Both the position numbers and the translations under genes were made by a program. From NCBI GenBank assembly GCA_021832495.1, contig JAKBKR010000140.1, forward strand, positions 1 through 6,083: a stretch of DNA of 6,083 nt, given 5' to 3'. Positions 1 through 4,520 of this stretch are shown one piece after another. Origin of the DNA: a bacterium. GTDB taxonomy: Archaea; Thermoplasmatota; Thermoplasmata; Lutacidiplasmatales; UBA184. The notes under the pieces are model-generated. The model did not search any database and had not been told where the DNA came from. It saw only the letters and a list, made by a program, of their open reading frames with translations. How positions within the stretch are numbered: position 1 is the stretch's first letter; every line of letters begins with the position of its first letter.

Positions 1-125
1 TGGGAGGGCCCAGGCAACGGCTTGTTGAAGACCTCGTAAACGAAGACACCGGCGGCGATGCCCGCCGCGACCACGAAGATCGAGATGATGACCACCGGCC
101 AGGGGGATACCTTCGGCTCCGCCAT
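1..125 (-). CDS. Small membrane protein, N-terminal part only (runs off the left edge)
   Basis: Read on the minus strand from ATG at 125, the first 41 residues are open to the window edge. They begin MAEPKVSPWP, followed by a hydrophobic stretch (about residues 10-29, rich in V, I, A, F and G) and then a polar YEVFNKPLPGP segment. This fits a single N-terminal membrane anchor or uncleaved signal anchor. The family is not recognisable from 41 residues. The ribosome site before this ATG is weak. The same frame stays open for a further 17 codons upstream without an ATG or GTG, until a TGA, and those codons read like protein (ETIRPSDPQTGLTY). A different upstream ATG at 199 has a much better start context, so the true N-terminus is uncertain. 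It is divergent from tRNA-Ser. Confidence 0.6.
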   Translation of the reverse strand, partial: MAEPKVSPWPVVIISIFVVAAGIAAGVFVYEVFNKPLPGPS

Positions 126-130
126 GTAGG

Positions 131-199
131 TCAGCCCCGTTTGGGGGTCAGAAGGTCGTATGGTCTCTTCACCGGTTCAGTGAGACAGGTGCTCATCAT
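131..199 (-). other. Possible 22-codon leader ORF, or frameshifted N-terminus of the 1-125 gene
   Basis: On the minus strand ATG-ATG starts at 199. GGAGG lies at 207-211 with a 7-nt spacer, and a TATATAT box lies at 226-232, about 30 bp upstream. The frame ends in TGA at 131-133, five bases before the ATG of the membrane gene. It could be a short leader peptide. It could also be the true start of the membrane protein, separated from it by a one-base indel. If the start is leaderless from the TATA box, the GGAGG would lie upstream of the transcript, so the two start signals are not fully compatible. Confidence 0.25.
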
Positions 200-225
200 T
201 CCCCCGCCTCCGATAGTGGGAGTCG

Positions 226-232
226 TATATAT
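226..232 (-). promoter_or_regulatory. TATA box for the minus-strand membrane gene
   Basis: An alternating TATATAT run stands out in a GC-rich spacer. Read on the minus strand it is about 27-30 bp upstream of the ATG-ATG at 199. The run reads the same on both strands, but the plus-strand tRNA has a better placed box at 247-253, so this one is assigned to the minus-strand gene. Confidence 0.4.
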
Positions 233-246
233 CGTTTGGAAAGAAC

Positions 247-253
247 TTTTAAG
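247..253 (+). promoter_or_regulatory. TATA box for tRNA-Ser(GCT)
   Basis: TTTTAAG is centred about 32 bp before the first tRNA base. That predicts a transcript start about 6 nt upstream of the mature 5' end, as is usual for archaeal tRNA genes with a short RNase P leader. Confidence 0.55.
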
Positions 254-281
254 CACGCCCTTCTCTTCCCGGGCCCTCGAT

Positions 282-365
282 GCGGGGATGGCCCAGCCTG
301 GTAAGGCGCAGGATTGCTAATCCTGTGGTGCTTGCACCTCGGGGGTTCAAATCCCCCTCCCCGCG
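282..365 (+). tRNA. tRNA-Ser(GCT)
   Basis: A full cloverleaf can be drawn. The 7-bp acceptor stem is GCGGGGA (282-288) with TCCCCGC (358-364). The D arm closes with GCC (291-293) and GGC (305-307). The anticodon stem is CAGGA/TCCTG (309-313, 321-325), with loop TTGCTAA and anticodon GCT at 316-318. The T arm is GGGGG-TTCAAAT-CCCCC (341-357). A long variable arm with a 5-bp stem, GGTGC/GCACC (327-338), makes it type II, as expected of serine tRNA. It decodes AGC/AGU. The discriminator is G365. CCA is not encoded and there is no intron. Confidence 0.97.
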
Positions 366-395
366 TGCCAGGTGCGCCTCATGCGCCGGCCCTAT

Positions 396-403
396 CGATA
401 AAT
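396..403 (+). promoter_or_regulatory. TATA box for the Nudix-fold gene
   Basis: GATAAATA is centred near 400, between tRNA-Ser and the next gene. A start about 26 bp downstream falls at the GTG at 426, implying a leaderless or nearly leaderless transcript. It is too close to serve the GTG at 411. Confidence 0.45.
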
Positions 404-425
404 ACCCCCGGTGACTTGGGAGAGC

Positions 426-965
426 GTGGGCAAGGCGTTCACGTTCTTCGGTCCGAGCGAGCATCACTCCGTCATGCGTGGGGGGTTTTGCATATCTGTC
501 TTTGCTATCGTTCGAGATGGAGGCAAGGTGCTCTTAGGCAAGCCTCAACACCATCCGCGATGGGTTCAAGAGTGGGCCCCGAACTGGTCGATCTACGATC
601 CCATAAGCCTCTCCGAAGAGTATAGGCGGTGGCGGTTCCCGAGCTCCTACATTTCCGCCGGTGAGGCACCGAAAGAGACTTTGCAACGGGTGATGCAAGA
701 CCAGCTTAGCGCCCCACAATACGAGATGAAAACCCATACGCTAAGGAACTACTACGGAGCGAGCCGCCGCTATCCCGGAGAGATGCATTGGGACTATGTC
801 TTCCTTTTCGAGGTAGCAATCCCCCAGCTTCCCGACACCCCACCCTGGTACTCTACCCTCGAATACCGGGATCTCTCTCAGATGAAGGAGGTCGAGTTCG
901 GGAGCGCCCAAGGGGCCCTCCTGAGCGAGGTAATGCATCCCATCCCAGAAGGCCCGGTTCATTGA
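426..965 (+). CDS. Nudix-fold protein with a degenerate (probably non-catalytic) Nudix box
   Basis: The layout is Nudix-like: a first beta-strand region (CISVFAIVRDGGKVLLGKP), a helix-bearing Nudix-box region at about residues 74-96, then beta-strands and an aromatic C-terminal segment (PPWYSTLEYRDL). The family consensus is G-x5-E-x7-R-E-U-x-E-E-x-G-U (U hydrophobic). Here the box reads S-YISAG-E-APKETLQ-R-V-M-Q-D-Q-L-S, bases 645-713. The first glycine is Ser, the Glu of RE is Val, and the metal-binding EE pair is DQ. Ordinary nucleoside-diphosphate hydrolysis is therefore doubtful, and a binding or regulatory role is possible. I recall similarly altered boxes in archaeal proteins labelled NUDIX. 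No substrate can be assigned. Start choice: GTG at 426 lies about 26 bp from the TATA box. GTG at 411 and ATG at 474 are in-frame alternatives, and none has a well-spaced ribosome site. Confidence 0.72.
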   Translation: MGKAFTFFGPSEHHSVMRGGFCISVFAIVRDGGKVLLGKPQHHPRWVQEWAPNWSIYDPISLSEEYRRWRFPSSYISAGEAPKETLQRVMQDQLSAPQYEMKTHTLRNYYGASRRYPGEMHWDYVFLFEVAIPQLPDTPPWYSTLEYRDLSQMKEVEFGSAQGALLSEVMHPIPEGPVH

Positions 966-1002
966 AACGGGGAGGTTCGGCCAAAATAGCCGCCACATAT
1001 AG

Positions 1003-1010
1003 TTTATATA
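1003..1010 (+). promoter_or_regulatory. TATA box of the first A-type carrier gene
   Basis: TTTATATA is a near-perfect archaeal TATA box centred about 34 bp upstream of the ATG at 1041. It predicts a leader of roughly 8-10 nt that just includes the GAGG ribosome site at 1033-1036, four bases from the ATG. Confidence 0.7.
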
Positions 1011-1031
1011 GGTCCCTACCGATAGACCTAT
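1008..1031. promoter_or_regulatory. Inverted repeat between TATA box and start: candidate operator
   Basis: ATAGGTC (1008-1014) and GACCTAT (1025-1031) are exact reverse complements separated by 10 bp. The left arm overlaps the end of the TATA box and the right arm covers the predicted transcript start, so a bound dimer would block TBP/TFB or RNA polymerase. The TAGG/CCTA half-sites loosely recall DtxR/IdeR-type iron regulator sites, which would suit an Fe-S gene. That identity is inference. Confidence 0.45.
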
Positions 1032-1040
1032 TGAGGAACC

Positions 1041-1415
1041 ATGTCCAGCGGAATCGTCAAGCTCTCGTCCCCTCCTCCGGCAGCGGAGGAGATTCGATTG
1101 GACGTCACAGACCGCGCAGCCGAGCAGATCCTGAAGATCCGAGACCAGAGCGGATTGCAGGACCGAGCGTTTCGCATCGGCGTCCAGGGAGGGGGGTGCT
1201 CCGGTTTCACCTACAAGATGGATTTCGATGTAGTGAAACAAGGCGACATCGTGGCGGCCCAACGGAACGGTCTCACGGTCGTCATTGACCCGATCAGCGC
1301 ACCATTGCTTAATCACGCGGTGGTCGATTTCGCCTTATCGCTCGAGGAATCGGGCTTCAAGATTCGCAATCCGAATGCCAAGGAAGTTTGTTCTTGTGGC
1401 AAGAGCTTCGGCTAA
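1041..1415 (+). CDS. A-type iron-sulfur cluster carrier (IscA/HesB/ErpA family)
   Basis: This cytoplasmic A-type carrier of 124 residues is expected to accept Fe-S clusters from a scaffold (SUF in most archaea) and pass them to target proteins. The three family cysteines are all present: C53 in GGGCSGF, and C117 and C119 in CSCGKSF. The spacing of 64 then 2 residues equals C35/C99/C101 of E. coli IscA. The LEESGFKIRNPNA block before the last two cysteines is also typical. An N-terminal extension of about 18 residues (Pro/Glu-rich) precedes the conserved domain. The start is fixed by GAGG at 1033-1036 and the TATA box at 1003-1010. It lies 39 bp upstream of a second, divergent member of the same family. 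I cannot tell IscA, SufA and ErpA apart from sequence, so no symbol is given. Confidence 0.92.
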   Translation: MSSGIVKLSSPPPAAEEIRLDVTDRAAEQILKIRDQSGLQDRAFRIGVQGGGCSGFTYKMDFDVVKQGDIVAAQRNGLTVVIDPISAPLLNHAVVDFALSLEESGFKIRNPNAKEVCSCGKSFG

Positions 1416-1418
1416 GAA

Positions 1419-1426
1419 GATATATA
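1419..1426 (+). promoter_or_regulatory. TATA box of the second A-type carrier gene
   Basis: GATATATA lies just after the stop of the first carrier gene, centred about 32 bp before the ATG at 1455. A GGTGA ribosome site (1446-1450) sits four bases from that ATG. The second gene can therefore be transcribed independently of the first. Confidence 0.6.
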
Positions 1427-1454
1427 GGGGGATTGAATAAGTCACGGTGAGAAC

Positions 1455-1868
1455 ATGGCAATAGCAGCAGAAACCCAGAAGGTCGAAGAGAGCCCGTTCA
1501 AGATCGAGGTGTCCACGGAAGCTCAGGGTCAGCTCAAGGAAATACTCAAGGGGCAGCGTCCCGGCTTGTCCGTCCGTGTGTTTGTCCAGTTGGGAGGCGG
1601 CGGTGGTTGCTGCGGCGGTGGCGGTGCTCAGTTCGGAATGGCCCTCGACACTCCGAAGAACGGAGACAAGACCTACTCTGTCGATGGAATCAGTCTTCTG
1701 GTCGACCCTTACTCACTGGAGTACCTTAACGGGGCCAACATCCAGTACGTCAAGGAGGGGGAAGAGTCCGGTTTCAAGATCGATTCCCCCAACATGCCCA
1801 AGTCTGTTGAAGGGGGAGACTCCTGCGGAAGCGGCGGATGTGGCAGCGGCGGCTGCGGTTGCGGTTGA
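1455..1868 (+). CDS. Divergent A-type carrier-like protein with CC loop and Cys/Gly-rich tail
   Basis: At 137 residues it shares the HesB/IscA fold pattern with its neighbour: a beta-rich core (SVRVFVQLGGG), LLVDPYSLEYLNGANIQYV, then EESGFKIDSPN. The equivalent of GGGCSGF has become a glycine-rich loop with two adjacent cysteines (C52, C53 in GGGGGCCGGGGAQFG). After the core, a tail carries C124, C129, C134 and C136 in Gly-Ser spacers and ends CGCG, so the final CxC of the family is kept but displaced (C52 to C134 is 82 residues instead of 64). Six cysteines suggest a modified cluster or metal site. HesB-like selenoproteins are known in other prokaryotes, but here both loop positions are plain TGC codons. 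Role inferred: Fe-S carrier or metal/sulfur handling partner of the upstream gene. The exact function is unknown. Confidence 0.85.
   Translation: MAIAAETQKVEESPFKIEVSTEAQGQLKEILKGQRPGLSVRVFVQLGGGGGCCGGGGAQFGMALDTPKNGDKTYSVDGISLLVDPYSLEYLNGANIQYVKEGEESGFKIDSPNMPKSVEGGDSCGSGGCGSGGCGCG
1824..1865 (+). repeat. Imperfect 15-bp coding tandem repeat (CGSGG units)
   Basis: Two full units encode CGSGG-CGSGG, followed by a partial CGCG at the end of the second carrier gene. The copies differ mainly at third codon positions (for example TGC/TGT, GGA/GGC). This suggests expansion of a short unit that has been kept under protein-level selection. Confidence 0.6.
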
Positions 1869-1892
1869 AGGGTTTCCTTTCATTCGACTAAC

Positions 1893-1898
1893 CTTATC
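1893..1898 (+). promoter_or_regulatory. Weak TATA-like element upstream of the membrane-anchored protein
   Basis: CTTATC is centred about 29 bp before the ATG at 1925, the spacing of a leaderless promoter. No ribosome site precedes that ATG. The match to a TATA consensus is poor, so read-through from the carrier genes is an alternative. Confidence 0.28.
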
Positions 1899-1924
1899 TC
1901 CGGTAGCGGAATAGTAGCCCCGCG

Positions 1925-2509
1925 ATGAAGTGGGGGCTCTTTCTGCTCGGCGCCGGCTTGGCCGCCTTAGGTGCGTCGCTTACGGTTTTGGGGGTCCTCA
2001 ACTATCCCGCAGCGGTTACCGTTGAAACCTCCGAGTCCAGTTCAATATCTATCCCCAGTGGGGCCTCCGGCTCCTTCACGATAACCAATGTTAGCGGAGC
2101 TCAGGGAACCTACACCTTGTTGGTCATCCACCTTCACGCGACGAGTTCGATCGTCTACTGGGTAAGCACTTGCCCGTTCACGGGAAAGATACCCCCTCCA
2201 TGCGCGATCACGCAGAACACCACACCCTCTGTCGACCCGTACGTGTACCTGTCAAGCCCGCGTCTTCCCTACGTGGTGGTCATCCAAGTGCCAGGCAACG
2301 CCTCCGCGACCGTATCGATGTCCGCGGTCCTCACCTCGCACACTATGGAGGGTCTTTCAACTTGGGAAGAGTTGGTGGTCCTCGCGGGGGCGATTGTCAT
2401 GCTGGTAGGAGGGTCCCTGGCCATCTTTCTTGCGATCTTCCTGCGAGGGAACCCGTATGCCCCACCTCCACCCAATATTGAGGACTCAGGAGGGCCGAAG
2501 GACCTATAG
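1925..2509 (+). CDS. Membrane protein of unknown function with two anchors and an outer beta-rich domain
   Basis: This 194-residue protein has a hydrophobic helix at residues 4-27 and another at about 150-173, followed by RGNPYAPPPPN and an acidic tail. The segment between them (about 30-145) is rich in Ser, Thr, Val and Tyr and looks like a beta-sandwich. It has two cysteines (C83, C93) that could form a disulfide, and three N-glycosylation sequons (N55-V-S, N98-T-T, N125-A-S), consistent with an extracytoplasmic location. Both ends would then lie in the cytoplasm. I recognise no family. Similar two-anchor proteins of unknown role are common in Thermoplasmatota. It starts 56 bp after the second carrier gene and may be a separate unit. 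Its TAG stop overlaps the aIF5B stop on the other strand by 6 bp in total. Confidence 0.75.
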   Translation: MKWGLFLLGAGLAALGASLTVLGVLNYPAAVTVETSESSSISIPSGASGSFTITNVSGAQGTYTLLVIHLHATSSIVYWVSTCPFTGKIPPPCAITQNTTPSVDPYVYLSSPRLPYVVVIQVPGNASATVSMSAVLTSHTMEGLSTWEELVVLAGAIVMLVGGSLAIFLAIFLRGNPYAPPPPNIEDSGGPKDL

Positions 2510-4258
2510 ACCCCAGAAGCGGTTCCCGGTCTTCGTTTTCTGGATACTGATGTATTCCTCAAGCACCTTCTTTTCAGAATTGGTAAGCTCGATCGCCTTC
2601 AGTTCCCGAACCGTGCTTTCGCTCAAGCTGACATAAAGGATGTCACCCTCCGCGAGAGTTCGCCCCACCACGGCCCCGTCGATAGCGGCGGCTACTTCAG
2701 CGCCTTCCACGGCTTCAGGCACCGAGTGGTTGCTCTCCTGAATGCCCTTGAGCAATCCGACCTCTGCACCCGAAGCGCTAACCAAGCGAGTTTGTGGGCG
2801 AACGATGCCGGTCAGCACACGGATCCCCACGATGGCGGGTTTGGAAGATCTGTATACATGACCAGGAAGGACCTGCACCTTAGCGGGATGGGGTATCTCT
2901 TTGCGTCGTTCGCGGTCCGTCTGCAGTTTAACCACTTCCCGCCACTCCCGATACTTGTCGATGAGGCGAAAGATGACCTCGTCGGAAAAGATCTGGACGC
3001 CTGAGCTCCCGGCGGCCATGGATGCTTCGGGTGTGATCGCGTTGTTGAAAACAAGAATGGCGCGGCAACTGGGATCTCGGACCGCACTCATGATGGTCAC
3101 CTCCCTCTTGGTGACCGAACCCACCTCTAGACCCTTAACCGCGATGCGGGCTTCCTGACATTCGAAGAAGAGAGCGTCCAAACTACCCAAAGTGTCAGAC
3201 TTGAGCCATACCCCGTTCTCTGTGACGGAACGGGCAGGGTTCGTCTCAAGCCCCAGTTCCTCCCGCACCCGTTCCGGGTCTACGCCTTCGGGCACCACTC
3301 GCAGAATGCCACCGGGTAATGCCCGCTCCATTCCTGGTGCCGAGACCACGAGTCCGGCGGCCGCCTTGGCAGTCTGTGTCTCCTGGAGTATCCCACTACC
3401 GGGACGCCGATGCCGGTAAAGTGCACGAATCTTGGATAGGAACGGGCCCTCCTGTCCGGTCACAGCGATCGTATCACCGGCCGACATAGTACCGTTATAG
3501 AGGATCGCGTTGACGATACTTCCGAGCCCCTTCTCTTCGCTGCACTCGAGGATCGTGGCCTCACCGTGCACCTCATGTGCCTTTAGCTCTCCAGCCAAGA
3601 ACTTCTGACTGAGCCCAATGATGAGGGCCAGAAGGTCAGGGACTCCTGCTCCGGTCTTCGCACTGACCGGAACAAGGGCGATATTGTGGGCATAATCGAT
3701 CACCTTGTCAAAACGGTCGGCAGAGAAACCGAGTTTGTAGAGCTCTTCTGCGATGGCGTAGATGCGTTCGTCAACGTACTTCTGGGAATCGGGCGGCAGG
3801 GTCACTAGGGCATTCGCAAGCGGTTGGCCCTTCGGTAACGGTCGGTAACCCGGCACGAGGTCTAGCTTGTTGACGGCTACCACGAAGGGGGTTTTTTCGT
3901 GGCGGAGGATCTGCAGTACCTCCCGGGTCTGGGGCATGAAGCCCTCATTGATGGCCACCACCAGCACGGCGACATCTGCTAGGGACCCTCCTCGACGGCG
4001 CATCGAGATGAACGCGCGGTGTCCGGGGGTATCGATGAAGAGAAGCCCGGGGACCGTCAGTTGACCTGGTTTGATGAGACCCTTGCAGAGCTTTTCCAGG
4101 TTGGAAGCCGAAACCTCGATGGCCTGGATCTGCTGAGTGATACCCCCCGCTTCTCGTGCGGCCTTTTTCGATGTGGTGATGAAGTCAAGGAGAGAGGTCT
4201 TGCCATGATCGACATGACCCATGACCGAGACGATGGGTTGCCTGAGCGACATGGTCAT
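2504..4258 (-). CDS. infB: Translation initiation factor aIF5B (IF2/eIF5B family GTPase)
   Basis: The 584-residue GTPase promotes subunit joining and initiator-tRNA placement on the ribosome. The GTPase motifs are complete: G1 GHVDHGKT (14-21), switch I GGITQQI with T41, G3 DTPGH (76-80), G4 NKLD (130-133), G5 SAK (199-201). A beta-barrel domain II (about 225-350) follows. Then come domain III, the long charged linker helix (IDKYREWREVVKLQ region), the C-terminal barrel domain IV and a final helical segment. It lacks the long N-terminal extension of eukaryotic eIF5B, and its length is normal for archaea. No intein interrupts the GTPase motifs, although inteins are known in this family. The start at 4258 has GGAG four bases upstream. 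A second in-frame ATG lies at 4252 with a 10-base spacer. It diverges from tRNA-Gln and converges on the membrane-protein gene. Confidence 0.97.
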   Translation of the reverse strand: MTMSLRQPIVSVMGHVDHGKTSLLDFITTSKKAAREAGGITQQIQAIEVSASNLEKLCKGLIKPGQLTVPGLLFIDTPGHRAFISMRRRGGSLADVAVLVVAINEGFMPQTREVLQILRHEKTPFVVAVNKLDLVPGYRPLPKGQPLANALVTLPPDSQKYVDERIYAIAEELYKLGFSADRFDKVIDYAHNIALVPVSAKTGAGVPDLLALIIGLSQKFLAGELKAHEVHGEATILECSEEKGLGSIVNAILYNGTMSAGDTIAVTGQEGPFLSKIRALYRHRRPGSGILQETQTAKAAAGLVVSAPGMERALPGGILRVVPEGVDPERVREELGLETNPARSVTENGVWLKSDTLGSLDALFFECQEARIAVKGLEVGSVTKREVTIMSAVRDPSCRAILVFNNAITPEASMAAGSSGVQIFSDEVIFRLIDKYREWREVVKLQTDRERRKEIPHPAKVQVLPGHVYRSSKPAIVGIRVLTGIVRPQTRLVSASGAEVGLLKGIQESNHSVPEAVEGAEVAAAIDGAVVGRTLAEGDILYVSLSESTVRELKAIELTNSEKKVLEEYISIQKTKTGNRFWGL

Positions 4259-4278
4259 TCATCTCCACGGTGCCACGC

Positions 4279-4284
4279 TATAAA
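4279..4284 (+). promoter_or_regulatory. TATA box for tRNA-Gln(TTG)
   Basis: TATAAA is centred about 28 bp before the first tRNA base. The opposite strand reads TTTATA, itself a good archaeal TATA sequence, centred about 24 bp from the aIF5B ATG. It could therefore also drive a nearly leaderless aIF5B transcript. Confidence 0.55.
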
Positions 4285-4292
4285 CTCCGTGG

Positions 4293-4299
4293 ATTTAAG
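4293..4299 (-). promoter_or_regulatory. Likely TATA box for aIF5B
   Basis: On the minus strand this reads CTTAAAT, centred about 38 bp before the ATG at 4258. It predicts a start near 4270 and a 12-nt leader that contains the GGAG ribosome site. It lies between the TATA box and the start of the divergent tRNA gene, so the two promoters interleave. Confidence 0.4.
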
Positions 4300-4309
4300 C
4301 CTGTGCCGC

Positions 4310-4382
4310 AGCCCCGTGGTGTAGTGGCCAAGCATACGGGCCTTTGGAGCCTGTGACAGCGGTTCGAATCCGCTCGGGGCTA
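4310..4382 (+). tRNA. tRNA-Gln(TTG)
   Basis: The acceptor stem AGCCCCG (4310-4316) pairs with CGGGGCT (4375-4381). The anticodon stem is CGGGC/GCCTG with one G-U pair (4337-4341, 4349-4353), loop CTTTGGA, anticodon TTG at 4344-4346. The T arm is AGCGG-TTCGAAT-CCGCT (4358-4374). The variable loop is a short TGAC. The discriminator is A4382, and CCA is not encoded. The A1-U72 first pair is as in other archaeal glutamine tRNAs, which are charged through the Glu-tRNA amidation route (GatDE). No intron is present. Confidence 0.95.
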
Positions 4383-4430
4383 TGCCGTGCAGTTGCTCCC
4401 ATCTGTGTTCCACCGAGCGTACTCCTTACA

Positions 4431-4490
4431 CTTGAATGGGCGGAATCACCTCCTTCACGCAGAGTTGGTGGAGCAGAACATCCATTCAAT
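4431..4490. other. Spacer inverted repeat enclosing a Shine-Dalgarno/anti-SD-like core
   Basis: TTGAATGG (4432-4439) and CCATTCAA (4482-4489) are exact reverse complements about 42 bp apart. The enclosed plus strand carries ATCACCTCCTT (4445-4455), identical to the 3'-terminal anti-SD core of 16S rRNA. The minus strand correspondingly reads a perfect AAGGAGGTGAT. No usable start codon follows at normal spacing on the minus strand: a GTG a few codons on is followed at once by TAA. This lies in the 3' region of the peptidase transcript and downstream of tRNA-Gln. There is no T-tract, so it is not an obvious terminator. The role is unknown and chance is possible. Confidence 0.4.
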
Positions 4491-4520
4491 GTAGTATTGG
4501 GAGGCGGTCGATCACAGTTC

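Noticed and set aside
135..147. CCCC-GTTT-GGGG hairpin just upstream of the membrane-protein ATG
   Set aside because: It is short and easily produced by chance in GC-rich DNA. The surrounding bases do not extend the pairing.
371..391. GCGC-CTCAT-GCGC hairpin after tRNA-Ser as a terminator
   Set aside because: The stem is only 4 bp and no T-rich tract follows, so archaeal or intrinsic termination is not supported.
788..1288. Plus-strand open frame spanning the Nudix 3' end and the first carrier gene
   Set aside because: It is a frame-shifted shadow, Arg/Pro/Gly-rich, crossing the TATA box and operator-like repeat.
741..1316. Minus-strand open frame of about 191 codons opposite the Nudix and first carrier genes
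   Set aside because: It lies antisense to two genes with clear family motifs and crosses their promoter region. No start context or recognisable domain supports it.
1608..1613. Possible selenocysteine site in the CC loop of the second carrier
   Set aside because: HesB-like selenoproteins are known, but both codons are TGC and there is no in-frame TGA, so it is an ordinary cysteine pair.
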